64,000 bases of DNA from positions 33,621-97,620 of the forward strand of contig CBFGWL010000002.1 in NCBI GenBank assembly GCA_965652565.1, read 5' to 3'. The notes under the pieces were generated by a model. The model was not told the origin of the DNA and made no database searches. It saw only the letters and a list, made by a program, of their open reading frames with translations. This DNA comes from RSA11 sp965652565 (GTDB lineage: Bacteria; Actinomycetota; Thermoleophilia; Solirubrobacterales; 70-9). A program made the translations under genes and the position numbers. Below, in pieces: positions 43,479 to 53,873 of this stretch. Numbering within the stretch: the stretch's first letter is position 1; each line of letters begins with the position of its first letter.

Positions 43479-45071
43479 ATGCGCACAAGGCTCGCGGCTT
43501 GGGTCGTGGCGCTCTGCGTGCTGATCGCCGGGGTGAGCGCCACCGCGGCGCAAGGCGGGGGGAAGGGCAAGACCGGCAAGGCGAAGGCCACGAAGGCGAA
43601 GGATGCGTTCCAGCGCTCGGCGAAGGTCCGCAAGGCGGTCAAGGCCGACGACATCATCAAAGTGCTCGACCGCTTCCAGCGGATCGCCGATCGCAGCGGC
43701 GGCAACCGCGCGTCGGGGCAGCCCGGGTACGACCGCTCGGCGAACTTCGTGGCGAAGGCGATGGAGAAGGCCGGCTACCGCGTGAAGCGCCAAGTGTTCG
43801 AGTTCGAAGCGTTCACCGAGGAGTCCCCCTCGGAGTTCGAGCAGACCGCGCCCGACGAGGTGCCCTACGAGTACATGACCGACTTCAGCACCGCTGACTT
43901 CTCGGGCAGCGGCGACGTGACCGCGGAGCTGGTCGCGGTGGATCTCATGCTCCCGCCCCCGGACGAGCCCGGCTCGACGAGCGGCTGCGAGCCGGAGGAC
44001 TTCGAGGGGCTCGACATCGAGGGCAACATCGCGCTGGTGCAGCGCGGCACCTGCGACTTCGCGGTCAAGGCCGACAACGCGGCGGACGCCGGGGCCGTGG
44101 GCGTCGTGATCTTCAACGAGGGCCAGCCCGGTCGCCAGGACCTGCTGCTGCCGACGCTGGCGGCGCCGCGGCGCGACCTCCCGGTGCTCGGCACGACGTT
44201 CGCCCTCGGCGAGGAGCTCGCCAACGGCGAGACGAACGGCCCAACCGGGATCACCGTGCGGATCTTCACCGACACCTCTTCGGAGATCGTCAACACGGAG
44301 AACGTGATCGCGACGAGCAAGCGCGGTGACGCCAACAACATCGTGATGGCCGGCGCGCACCTCGACAGCGTCGCCGAGGGCCCCGGCATCAACGACAACG
44401 GCTCGGGCTCGGCCGCGCTGGTCGAGATCGCGCGCGAGGTCGCCAAGCACGAGCGCAAGCCGGCGAATCGCGTGCGGTTCGCGTGGTGGGGCGCCGAGGA
44501 GGCGAACCTCGTGGGCTCGACCTACTACATCGAGCAGCTCTCGGAGCAACAGGCGGCCAAGATCGCCCTCTACACGAACTACGACATGATCGGCTCGCCG
44601 AACTTCGCGCGGTTCATCTACGACGGCAACGGGTCGGCGTTCGGCCTCCAGGGGCCGCCGGGGTCCGCGGCGATCGAGCGGGCGTACCAGCGCTACTTCG
44701 AGCGCAAGGGGCTGGCCTCCGGCCAGACCGCGTTCGACGGGCGCTCCGACTACCTGCCCTTCATCTCGGTCGGCATCCCGGCCGGCGGGCTGTTCTCCGG
44801 CGCGGAGGACGTGAAGACCCCGGCTGAGCAGGCCGTCTACGGCGGCACGGACGGCGAGGCGTACGACCCCTGCTACCACCAGACGTGCGACGACATCGAC
44901 AACGTCTCGCGGCGCGCGCTCGAGCAGATGAGCGACGCGGCGGCGCACGTGACGGTGCGGTTCATGAACAACCTGAAGTTCGTGCGCGACGAGACACCCG
45001 CGGCGCGGGGGGCTGCCCGCCCGGACCGTGGCGTGGACCGCGAGCGCGTGGGCGACGCCTTCGTGCGCTGA
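43479..45071 (+). CDS. Secreted M28 aminopeptidase with PA domain
   Basis: 530-aa secreted zinc peptidase. Signal peptide about 1-24, then a Lys-rich linker. A protease-associated (PA) domain is inserted at about 150-260 (VQRGTCDFAVKADNAADAGA). M28 ligands: AGAHLDSV (H about 295), GINDNGSG (D about 308), WWGAEEANLVGS (E about 339), TNYDMIG (D about 369), CYHQTCDD (H about 467). The best homologues are actinobacterial aminopeptidases such as the S. griseus enzyme. ATG 43479 with GAGAGGAGG upstream; the gene is followed by a strong hairpin. Confidence 0.92.
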   Translation: MRTRLAAWVVALCVLIAGVSATAAQGGGKGKTGKAKATKAKDAFQRSAKVRKAVKADDIIKVLDRFQRIADRSGGNRASGQPGYDRSANFVAKAMEKAGYRVKRQVFEFEAFTEESPSEFEQTAPDEVPYEYMTDFSTADFSGSGDVTAELVAVDLMLPPPDEPGSTSGCEPEDFEGLDIEGNIALVQRGTCDFAVKADNAADAGAVGVVIFNEGQPGRQDLLLPTLAAPRRDLPVLGTTFALGEELANGETNGPTGITVRIFTDTSSEIVNTENVIATSKRGDANNIVMAGAHLDSVAEGPGINDNGSGSAALVEIAREVAKHERKPANRVRFAWWGAEEANLVGSTYYIEQLSEQQAAKIALYTNYDMIGSPNFARFIYDGNGSAFGLQGPPGSAAIERAYQRYFERKGLASGQTAFDGRSDYLPFISVGIPAGGLFSGAEDVKTPAEQAVYGGTDGEAYDPCYHQTCDDIDNVSRRALEQMSDAAAHVTVRFMNNLKFVRDETPAARGAARPDRGVDRERVGDAFVR

Positions 45072-45090
45072 GCGACCCTGGGACGGATCA

Positions 45091-45119
45091 GGCGGGCGGG
45101 CGACGCGGGCCCGCCCGCC
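45091..45119 (+). terminator. Terminator hairpin after the M28 gene
   Basis: Perfect 11-bp stem GGCGGGCGGGC/GCCCGCCCGCC with a 7-nt loop, extended outward by GGACGG/CCGTCC. No U-tract. Confidence 0.6.
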
Positions 45120-45185
45120 GTCCGGGTGCGCGGATGCGCGCGGAGTCATAGGGTGTGAAGCGGGTAGGCAGAGGAGAGGAGACGG

Positions 45186-46741
<1,556 letters not shown>

Positions 46742-46745
<4 letters not shown>

Positions 46746-47716
46746 GCGAGCCGACCCTCGTCCCGGGGTTCGAGCACCACCCCGGCCACCACTGCGGATC
46801 GACCGCGCTGCGTGACCTGCTGGTCTTCCACGGCGCCGAGCTCAGCGAGGAGATGGCCTTCGGGCTTGGCACGGGGCCGTGCTTCTACTTCGTGCAGATG
46901 GACGGCTCGCGGCCCTCGCGTTTCATCAACGGCCGCACGCGCCAGCTCGAGGAGGAGTTCATGCGCCTCACGGAGGCGCCGCTCGAGCTGCGGACCTTCG
47001 CCGACGCGGACCGCAGCTGGGCGGCCGCGCGCGCGGCGGTCGATTCGGGGGTGCCGGCGCTGCTGCTCACCGACCTCTACTACCTCGACCACTACGGGAA
47101 GTCGGCCCACTTCCCCGGCCATGCGATCGTCCTCGTGGGGTACGACGACACGCACGCCTACGTCGCCGACACGGGCTTCGAGGAGCTGCAGCGCACCTCG
47201 CTCGCCGGGCTGCGCGAGGCGCGCCACGGTGAGCACCCCGTCTTTCCGCTCGCCGGGCACATGTTCACCGTGACGGGCGAGGTCCGAGGCTTCGACTTCG
47301 AGGCGGCCGCCCCCGCGGCGATCGAGGCCGCGGCCCGCCGCATGCTCGAGCCGCAGCTCGGCGAGTTCGAGGGTTTGCCCGCCCTGCGGCGCTTCGCCGC
47401 TGAGGTGGGCGAGTGGCCCGGGCTGCTCGAGGACTGGCAGTGGAGCGCGCGCTTCGCCTACCAGGTGATCGAACGCCGGGGTACGGGCGGCGGCAACTTC
47501 CGCGCGATGTACGGGCGTTTCCTCGACGAGCTCGCCAACCCGGCGGCGCCCGCCGCGCACGAGGCCGCGGAGCGCTGGAGCGCGCTCGCCGCTGAGCTCT
47601 TCGCGGCCAGCGAGGAGGAGGGGGACCCGAGCCCTGAGCACTGGCGGCGCATCAGCGCCGCGGCCGACGCGGTGCTGGCGGCCGAATCGGAGCTCTGGGA
47701 GCGGCTGGGGGCGTAG
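46742..47716 (+). CDS. BtrH N-terminal-domain protein (cysteine acyltransferase/peptidase-like)
   Basis: 324 aa matching the BtrH_N plus DUF4872 arrangement. BtrH moves a gamma-Glu-GABA acyl group from its carrier protein to ribostamycin in butirosin synthesis. HHCGSTALRDLL puts a likely nucleophile at C18, and HFPGHAIVLVGYDD (about 122-135) supplies the His-Asp part, a C39-peptidase-like arrangement. The C-terminal half is helical. Coupling to an acyl-CoA ligase (TTGA overlap) suggests acyl transfer or amide formation from the CoA ester. Substrate unknown, and no carrier protein or aminoglycoside genes are near. Confidence 0.8.
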
Positions 47717-47781
47717 CGGCTGTCCCCGACGCCGCCGGCTCCGCCGTTCCCGGCGCCGCGCCCCCTCCTGCCCGAGGCGGG

Positions 47782-48003
47782 TCAGCCTGTGAAGCCGATG
47801 CGGTGCTGGGAGTCCGCGACCCGGATGAAGACGACGGTCGCGAGGTTGATCGCGATCTCGCCCTCCTGGGGCTTCAGGTCGTACCAGCCGTCGCCGGATT
47901 CGACGGCCTTGCGCAGGTCGTTCAGCTCCTCCTGCGTCAGCTTCACGGAGAGGACCTGCCCGATCCCGAATCCGATCTCAACCTTCTGTCGCTCTTCGGC
48001 CAT
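47782..48003 (-). CDS. 73-aa conserved-looking small protein
   Basis: Small acidic protein (MAEERQKVEIGFGIGQVLSV start) with a predicted beta-alpha-beta pattern: SVKLTQEELNDLRKAVESGD, then WYDLKPQEGEIAINLATVVF and IRVADSQHRIGFTG. The ATG shares a base with the stop of the epimerase gene (TGATG), so it is translated with it. No family recognised; the hydrophobic N-terminal strand and helix suggest a small dimeric fold, possibly nucleic-acid binding. Confidence 0.7.
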   Translation of the reverse strand: MAEERQKVEIGFGIGQVLSVKLTQEELNDLRKAVESGDGWYDLKPQEGEIAINLATVVFIRVADSQHRIGFTG

Positions 48004-48413
48004 CAATGGTCCTCCGCGGGTTCGACGATCTCGGTCAGCACGCCGTCGGTGGCGCGCGGGTGCAGGAAGGCGACGCGGCTGTTGCGAATGCCGGTGCGCG
48101 GCTCGCTGTCGATGAGCTCGACGTCGCGCGCCTTCAGCTCGCTGAGCGCCGCCTCGATGTCCTCGACGCGATAGGCGACGTGGTGCAGGCCCGGGCCCTT
48201 GCGCGCAAGGAACTTGCCCACCGGCGTGCCCTCGCCGAGCGGGCGCAGCAGCTCGACGTGGCATGGCCCGACGTCGAGGAGCACCGCCTCGACGCCCTGC
48301 TCCTCCACGGTCTCGCGGTGGACCAGCGGCATGCCCAGCGTCGACTCATACAGCTTGATGGCGGCGTCGAGATCCTTGACGGCGACGCCAACGTGGTCGA
48401 TGAGCCCGAACAT
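48003..48413 (-). CDS. mce: Methylmalonyl-CoA epimerase
   Basis: 136-aa VOC-superfamily enzyme racemising (2R)/(2S)-methylmalonyl-CoA in propionyl-CoA and odd-chain degradation. The two VOC modules supply metal ligands: H7 (LIDHVGVAV), CHVELLRPLGEGTPVGKFL, GLHHVAYRV and the final Glu in TEIVEP. ATG 48413 lies 8 nt after a TAGACT hexamer, so it is transcribed independently of ftsH upstream. No mutase or carboxylase genes in the window. Confidence 0.93.
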   Translation of the reverse strand: MFGLIDHVGVAVKDLDAAIKLYESTLGMPLVHRETVEEQGVEAVLLDVGPCHVELLRPLGEGTPVGKFLARKGPGLHHVAYRVEDIEAALSELKARDVELIDSEPRTGIRNSRVAFLHPRATDGVLTEIVEPAEDH

Positions 48414-48421
48414 CGGGCCGG

Positions 48422-48427
48422 AGTCTA
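48422..48427 (-). promoter_or_regulatory. -10 element (TAGACT), leaderless epimerase gene
   Basis: TAGACT on the minus strand is followed by 8 nt and the ATG at 48413. Confidence 0.5.
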
Positions 48428-48445
48428 TTCAGGCGCGCTCGCCGG

Positions 48446-50029
48446 TCAGTCGCCTGGGGATCCCGGCGGGCGCTCACCGGGATCGCCGGCCAGCGCCTCG
48501 GCCGAAGCGCCGGCCTGGGGCTCCGCGCGTCCCTCGCGCGCCGCGGGCGCGCCGCCGTTCACGGGGCGCGAGCGCATGATCTCCTGGATCTCCTCGCGCT
48601 CGATGACCTCGTGATCGAGCAGGCGCTCGGCCACGGCGTCGAGCAGGTCGCGGTGATCGACGAGCAGGCGGTAGGCGCCGCGGTACGCCTCGTCGGCGAT
48701 CGCGGTCACCTCCTCGTCGCGGAGCTGGCGCAGCGCCTCGGAGGTCGTCCAATCGTCGGCGGGGACCTGGTGGGCGCGGATCTGCGTGCCCATCCCGTAC
48801 TCGTAGACCATCGAGCGCGCGATCGCGGTCACCCGCTTGAGGTCGTCGGCGGCGCCCGTGGTGATTCGCCCGAAGGTGATCTGCTCGGCGACGCGGCCCG
48901 CGAGCAGGACCTTCATGTAGTCGATGAGCTCCTCGCGCGACTTGAGGTAGCGGTCCTCCTGCGGCAGGTTGAGCGTGTAGCCCAGCGCCTTGCCGCGCGG
49001 GACGATCGAGACCTTCTGGACCTTGTCGACCGTCGGCAGGAGCTCGGAGACGAGCGCGTGCCCGGCCTCGTGCCAGGCGACTACGCGCTTCTCGTGTGCG
49101 GTGATCACGCGCCGCGATTGCAGGCCGGCCACCACGCGCTCGAGCGCGTCCTCGAAGTCGCTCTGGACGATGAACTCGCGGCCGTTGCGACCGGCCACGA
49201 TCGCCGCCTCGTTCGCGAGGTTCGCCAGGTCGGCGCCGGTCAGCCCGGAAGCGTGGCGCGCCACGCGCTCGAGATCCACCTCCTGGGCGAGCGGCTTGTC
49301 GCGCGTGTGCACCTCGAGAATGCGCACGCGCCCGACCATGTCGGGCGGCGGCACGAAGATCTGGCGGTCGAAGCGGCCGGGACGCAGGAGCGCCTTGTCG
49401 AGCTTTTCGAGCAGGTTCGACGCGGCCATCACGATCACGTCGTCGCGCGCGTCGAAGCCGTCCATCTCCACGAGCAGCTGGTTGAGGGTCTGGTCGCGTT
49501 CGCCGGAGATGTCCGAGCCGCGCTGCGCGCCGACCGCGTCGAGCTCGTCGATGAAGACGATCGCCGGCGCGTTCTCGCGCGCCTCGCGGAAGAGCCGCCT
49601 GATGCGCGCCGCGCCCAGCCCGGCGAACATCTCGATGAACGAGGACGCCGACTGGCTGAAGAAGCTCGCGCCGGACTCGTGCGCCACCGCCTTGGCCAGC
49701 AGCGTCTTGCCCGTGCCGGGCGGGCCGTGGAGGAGGATCCCCTTCGGGACCTTCGCGCCCAACCGCTTGAAGCGGGCGGGATCGGAGAGGAAGTCAACGA
49801 CCTCCTGGAGCTCCGCCTTCGTCTCGTCGACGCCGGCGATGTCGGCCCAGCTCACCGAGCTCTTCGACCGCGGCGTGATCTCCTGCGGCTTCGTCCGCGG
49901 CATGAGCCGCAACGTGCGCCACATGAAGTAGCCGATGACGAGCACCAGCAGGATCGGCGACCACGGCATGAGCAGGTCGTCGACGAACTGGTCGTATGAG
50001 TCGAAGAAGAAGAGGAAAGCCGGGCTCAT
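48446..50029 (-). CDS. ftsH: FtsH-like AAA metalloprotease lacking the extracytoplasmic domain
   Basis: 527-aa membrane AAA protease, shorter than the usual 640-700 aa. Only one hydrophobic helix (about 24-38) precedes the AAA domain; the two-helix periplasmic module is missing. Walker A GPPGTGKT (102-109), DELDA (161-165), SRH ending LLRPGRFDR. The pore loop reads F135-A-G instead of FVG. Zinc site HEAGH (320-324) plus D395/396 in TTGAADDLKR. The tail is Pro/Gly-rich. The start overlaps the DUF1385 stop (ATGA). A second, full-length FtsH elsewhere is likely. Confidence 0.9.
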   Translation of the reverse strand: MSPAFLFFFDSYDQFVDDLLMPWSPILLVLVIGYFMWRTLRLMPRTKPQEITPRSKSSVSWADIAGVDETKAELQEVVDFLSDPARFKRLGAKVPKGILLHGPPGTGKTLLAKAVAHESGASFFSQSASSFIEMFAGLGAARIRRLFREARENAPAIVFIDELDAVGAQRGSDISGERDQTLNQLLVEMDGFDARDDVIVMAASNLLEKLDKALLRPGRFDRQIFVPPPDMVGRVRILEVHTRDKPLAQEVDLERVARHASGLTGADLANLANEAAIVAGRNGREFIVQSDFEDALERVVAGLQSRRVITAHEKRVVAWHEAGHALVSELLPTVDKVQKVSIVPRGKALGYTLNLPQEDRYLKSREELIDYMKVLLAGRVAEQITFGRITTGAADDLKRVTAIARSMVYEYGMGTQIRAHQVPADDWTTSEALRQLRDEEVTAIADEAYRGAYRLLVDHRDLLDAVAERLLDHEVIEREEIQEIMRSRPVNGGAPAAREGRAEPQAGASAEALAGDPGERPPGSPGD

Positions 50030-50892
50030 GTGCGCTCGGGTTGAGGGTTCTCTGCGTTCGTATCGGCAGAATTCCCCTCGACCCGTAGCAGCTCCTCGAC
50101 CGCGGCCTCGGCCACGGCGAGCTGATCCGGCGTCGGCTCGCGCGTCGAGATCAGCCGCTGGATCTCATGCCCCGTCCCGTGCACGGCCCGCGAGAGCGCC
50201 GCGTCCGGCTTGCGCTCCGCGAACGCGAAGAGCTCGACCGCCGCGCCGGTGGAGAGCAGCGAGGCGACGCCTCGGTGGACGGCGTTCGGCTTCTCGAAGG
50301 CTCGCTCGACGGCCACCTGGCCCGCGACGCTGAGCGCCACCATCGGCACGAGCAGGTTCGACCCGCAGCGGCGATGCTCCTTGGGCTCGTCGGCCGCGCT
50401 GCCGCCCGACTCGTAGGCGCCGATCGCCTTGTGCTCGGCGCCGTGGTAGGCGGCCAGGTCGCGATCACGCAGAGCGGCGAACGCCGGCAGGATGCCGAGC
50501 ACGCCCACGATCGCCTCGCGGGTGGCGTCGCCGCGGGCGAGGCGACGAGCAGCGGCGCTGGCGGCGGCCACGCCGGCCGCGGTCAGGATCACGCGCGGAT
50601 CCTCGTAGGGCAGGCGCGCCGAGCGCGAGCGCAGCCGGGCGAGCGGTAGCACGGCGACCGCCTCCGCGAGGCGCAGCGGCCCGCGCAACAACGGGATCCG
50701 GCCCAGGCGCCCGCGCGAGAGCACCGGCTTGCGTCCCGAGGTGACCTCGATCTCGCCGGCGCGGTTGCGCACGGCCACCGACCAGCTCGTCGGCCCGTGG
50801 ATGAGCAGGCCGTTGCGCAACGCCATGCCGCCCAATCGCAGCTTGGGCGCCTCCGCCTGCGCGCCTTGCTGGGCCTGGGCGTCCTCAGCCAC
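50026..50892 (-). CDS. DUF1385 membrane-associated protein
   Basis: 288-aa protein of the DUF1385 family, often annotated as a metal-dependent enzyme but without known function. The family signature YHGAEHKAIGAYE is followed by KEHRRCGSNLLV (about 150-185). Hydrophobic segments flank it (about 103-116, 127-142, 185-200). It overlaps the M20 stop by 8 nt upstream and ftsH by 4 nt downstream, placing it between two peptidases in one operon. Confidence 0.88.
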   Translation of the reverse strand: MAEDAQAQQGAQAEAPKLRLGGMALRNGLLIHGPTSWSVAVRNRAGEIEVTSGRKPVLSRGRLGRIPLLRGPLRLAEAVAVLPLARLRSRSARLPYEDPRVILTAAGVAAASAAARRLARGDATREAIVGVLGILPAFAALRDRDLAAYHGAEHKAIGAYESGGSAADEPKEHRRCGSNLLVPMVALSVAGQVAVERAFEKPNAVHRGVASLLSTGAAVELFAFAERKPDAALSRAVHGTGHEIQRLISTREPTPDQLAVAEAAVEELLRVEGNSADTNAENPQPERT

Positions 50893-52234
50893 CGAGGATC
50901 CTCCTGGGCAACTCGGCGAAGAAGTCGGCCGCGAACTCCACGTCGGAGACGGCGGCGAGCTCGTCGGCTCCGTGCACGAGCGGCGCGGAGTCGAACAGGT
51001 CGATCTCGCGCTGGGGATGGAAGCCGTAGACCACCGCGCTGTCGAACGCGGCGCGCCACCAGCGGCTGTCGGAGAAGCCCGCCATCACGGTCGGCACGAG
51101 CGTCGCCTCGGGATCGACGCGGGCGAGCCAGGCGCGGATCGCGTCCGTGAGCGGCGACTCGAAGGGCGACTGGTTGCCGATCACCTTCTCGATGAACTCG
51201 ACCTCGAGTTGCGAGTCGTACTCGCCCAGCACCTCCGCGATGCGCTCGCGCACGTAGTCCTCGCCGAGGCCAGGCGGCACGCGCGTGTCCACCACGACCT
51301 GCGCCTTCGACGGGATCACGTTGTCCTTCTGCGAGGCCTCGATGCGGGTCGGCACCATCGTCACGCGCAGCATCGGCTCGGCGATGTAGGTCGCCAGCTC
51401 GGGGGCGACCCGCCCGAGCTCGGCGACGGCCGCGACGAGATCGCCGGGGTTCGAGGTGTCGACCTCACGCCCCAGGGTGCGGCGCAGGAACTCGACGCCG
51501 GGCGCGTTGGGCTCGAGCGGCGGCTGCTCGGCGAAGCGCGCGATCGCCGGCGCGAGGCGCAGCAGCGCGTTGTCGCCGAGGCCCGGTACGGAGCCGTGTC
51601 CGGCTCGCCCGCGGGCGCGCAGCCAGAAGCGGAAGACGCCCTTCTCGCCGACGCTCAGGCCGTAGAAGCGCTTGCCCTCGATCTCGAAGAGGGCCCCGGC
51701 GCCCTCGTTCACGACCATGTCCGCGTAAGCCTTGTCGGGGTGCTCGCGGGTGAGCCACTGCGCGCCGTGGTGCGCGCCGGTCTCCTCGTCGGCCGTGACG
51801 AAGATCTTGAGCTCGCCGCGCTCCGGCCGCCAACCCTCGCGGGCGAGCCACGCCGCTGCGGCGACCTCGCTCGCCACCTGGTCCTTCATGTCCTGGCCCC
51901 CGCGGCCGAGGACGTAGCCGTTGCGGATCTCGCCCGACCACGGATCGAACGACCACTCCGCGGGATCGGCGGGGACCGTGTCGACATGGCTGAGCAGGCC
52001 CAGGGTGGGGCCCGGGGCGCTGCCCGGCAGCCGCGCGACGAGGTTCGGCCGGCCCGGGATGTCGGCGAGCAGCTCGCACTCGAAACCCGCTTCGGAGAGC
52101 GTCGTCGCGAGCAGATCCTGAGCGGGCTGCTCGTTGCCGGGTGGGTTGACCGTGTCGATCCGGATCAGCTCGGACAGGAGCCGGACGGCGTCGGCGCCCG
52201 GTCCGGCGCTCGTTGTGGGGGCCGTCTGGGCCAT
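50885..52234 (-). CDS. M20-family metallopeptidase (ArgE/DapE/CPG2-like)
   Basis: 449-aa di-zinc amidohydrolase. IDTVNPPGNEQPAQDLL at the N-terminus, first ligand LLSHVDTVP with GRGGQDMKDQVASEV (bridging Asp), TADEETGAHHGAQWL (Glu base and ligand) and a C-terminal His. An internal dimerisation domain (VSVGEKGVFRFWLRARGRAG) interrupts the fold. Probably removes an acyl or peptide group; substrate unclear. ATG 52234 is 6 nt after TAAGGT; first gene of the M20-DUF1385-ftsH operon. Confidence 0.9.
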   Translation of the reverse strand: MAQTAPTTSAGPGADAVRLLSELIRIDTVNPPGNEQPAQDLLATTLSEAGFECELLADIPGRPNLVARLPGSAPGPTLGLLSHVDTVPADPAEWSFDPWSGEIRNGYVLGRGGQDMKDQVASEVAAAAWLAREGWRPERGELKIFVTADEETGAHHGAQWLTREHPDKAYADMVVNEGAGALFEIEGKRFYGLSVGEKGVFRFWLRARGRAGHGSVPGLGDNALLRLAPAIARFAEQPPLEPNAPGVEFLRRTLGREVDTSNPGDLVAAVAELGRVAPELATYIAEPMLRVTMVPTRIEASQKDNVIPSKAQVVVDTRVPPGLGEDYVRERIAEVLGEYDSQLEVEFIEKVIGNQSPFESPLTDAIRAWLARVDPEATLVPTVMAGFSDSRWWRAAFDSAVVYGFHPQREIDLFDSAPLVHGADELAAVSDVEFAADFFAELPRRILGG

Positions 52235-52240
52235 CGCTTC

Positions 52241-52246
52241 ACCTTA
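52241..52246 (-). promoter_or_regulatory. -10 element (TAAGGT), leaderless M20 gene
   Basis: TAAGGT on the minus strand ends 6 nt before the ATG at 52234; no Shine-Dalgarno site. Confidence 0.5.
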
Positions 52247-52298
52247 CCGGCGGGTCCGCCACGGCATTCGCCGCCGGGGTGGCGATACTGGGAGGTGG

Positions 52299-53642
52299 AT
52301 GACGGAGCGGCTCTTCGACGACGCCCCCGAACGCTCCGCCGGCTCCGCCGGCGACGGCGGCCCAGGGGCGCCGCTCGCGGTTCGGATGCGCCCGCGCACG
52401 CTCGACGAGCTGGTCGGGCAGGAGCACCTGCTCGCACCCGGCTCGACGCTGCGCACGGCGATCGAGACCGGCGAGCCGCATTCGGCGATCCTCTACGGGC
52501 CGCCCGGGACGGGCAAGACCACCCTGGCGCGGATCATGGCCGGCGCCTCCGACGCGGCCTTCGAGGAGGAGTCGGCCGTGAACGCGGGCAAGGCGGAGGT
52601 GAAGGCCGTGATCGAGCGCGCCCGCGAGCGCCGCCGGGGCGGGCGCCGCACCGTGCTCTTTCTCGACGAGATCCACCGCTTCAACAAAGCGCAGCAGGAC
52701 GCGCTGCTTCCAGCGGTGGAGGACGGGCTGATCACGCTGATCGGGGCGACGACGGAGAACCCCTACTTCGAGGTCAACTCCGCGCTGCTCTCCCGCAGCC
52801 AGATCTACGAGCTGCGCGAGCTCGGCCCCGAGCAGATCACCCAGGTGCTGCGGCGCGCGCTCACGGAGCCCGAGCGCGGGATCGCCGACCCGCCGGAGGT
52901 GGCCGACGATGCGCTCGAGCTGCTGGCGACCCGGGCCGGCGGCGACGCGCGCGCAGCCTTGGGTGCCCTGGAGCGGGCCGTGGAGGCGGCCCGGGCGGGC
53001 GGGCACGCCGTGGATCTGGCGACCGCTGAGGACGCGCTGCAGCGCAAGGCGCTCAGCTACGACCGCCAGGGGGATCGCCACTACGACTACATCTCGGCGT
53101 GGATCAAGGCGACCCGCGGCTCGGACGTGGACGCCTCCCTCTACTACCTCGCGGTCATGCTCGAGGGTGGGGAGGACCCGCGCTTCATCGCGCGGCGGAT
53201 GGTGATCTTCGCCTCGGAGGACGTGGGCAACGCCGACCCGCAGGCGCTCGTCGTCGCGAACGCGGCAGCCGCGGCCGTGGATCGCGTCGGCCTGCCCGAG
53301 TGCGTGCTCAACCTCTCGCAGGCGGCGGCCTACCTGGCGCTCGCGCCGAAGTCCAACGCCGCGACCACCGCGATCGGCGCCGCGATGCGCCACGTGCGCG
53401 AGCACGGGGCGAAGCTGCCCCCGGACTATCTGCGCGACGCCCACTACCCGGGGGCCAAGGCGCTCGGTCGGGGCCGAGGTTACGTGTATCCGCACGACCA
53501 GCCCGGCGGCGTCTCCGAGCAGGAGCTCCTGCCGCCCGAGCTGCGCGGCACCCGCTTCTACGAGCCCGTCGATCGCGGTTTCGAGCGCACCCTGCGCGAG
53601 CGCCTGGAGTGGTTGCGCAAGCGCCGCGGCGAGACGGGTTAG
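52299..53642 (+). CDS. rarA: Replication-associated recombination protein A (RarA/MgsA)
   Basis: 447-aa clamp-loader-like AAA ATPase acting at stalled replication forks. RPRTLDELVGQEHLL precedes Walker A GPPGTGKT (67-74); LFLDEIHRFNKAQQDALLPA is the Walker B region; TTENPYFEVNSALLSR has sensor 1. A C-terminal MgsA/RarA tetramerisation region with GAKALGRGRGYVYPHD completes the protein. ATG 52299 is preceded by GGAGG at 3 nt; the frame is open upstream but lies in the M20 promoter. Monocistronic. Confidence 0.94.
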   Translation: MTERLFDDAPERSAGSAGDGGPGAPLAVRMRPRTLDELVGQEHLLAPGSTLRTAIETGEPHSAILYGPPGTGKTTLARIMAGASDAAFEEESAVNAGKAEVKAVIERARERRRGGRRTVLFLDEIHRFNKAQQDALLPAVEDGLITLIGATTENPYFEVNSALLSRSQIYELRELGPEQITQVLRRALTEPERGIADPPEVADDALELLATRAGGDARAALGALERAVEAARAGGHAVDLATAEDALQRKALSYDRQGDRHYDYISAWIKATRGSDVDASLYYLAVMLEGGEDPRFIARRMVIFASEDVGNADPQALVVANAAAAAVDRVGLPECVLNLSQAAAYLALAPKSNAATTAIGAAMRHVREHGAKLPPDYLRDAHYPGAKALGRGRGYVYPHDQPGGVSEQELLPPELRGTRFYEPVDRGFERTLRERLEWLRKRRGETG

Positions 53643-53786
53643 GTATCCCGGGAAAAGCGTTACCGAAAGGTGCGCAACTTCCTGCGCGATGCCGTGTTCT
53701 AGGGCATGCTGAGCGCGCTCGGGGGACGTGCTCGGCACCGCTCTCACTTCATTGGCGGGTGGCGAGAGCGCAAAGAAATGGCGGGG

Positions 53787-53815
53787 AGGCCGGAGCCTGA
53801 GGGGGGCTCCGGCCT
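53787..53815 (+). terminator. GC hairpin between rarA and the aldehyde dehydrogenase gene
   Basis: Perfect 11-bp stem AGGCCGGAGCC/GGCTCCGGCCT, 7-nt loop, no U-tract. It lies in a 231-bp gap (53643-53873) that otherwise holds only the -10 element of the next gene. Confidence 0.5.
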
Positions 53816-53858
53816 GCGTATGCGCCGGGAACCGTGGGAGCCGAGGGCGGCGCGGGTC

Positions 53859-53864
53859 TAGACT
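53859..53864 (+). promoter_or_regulatory. -10 element (TAGACT), leaderless aldehyde dehydrogenase gene
   Basis: TAGACT ends 9 nt before the ATG at 53874; no Shine-Dalgarno site. Confidence 0.5.
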
Positions 53865-53873
53865 GCGCTCGGG

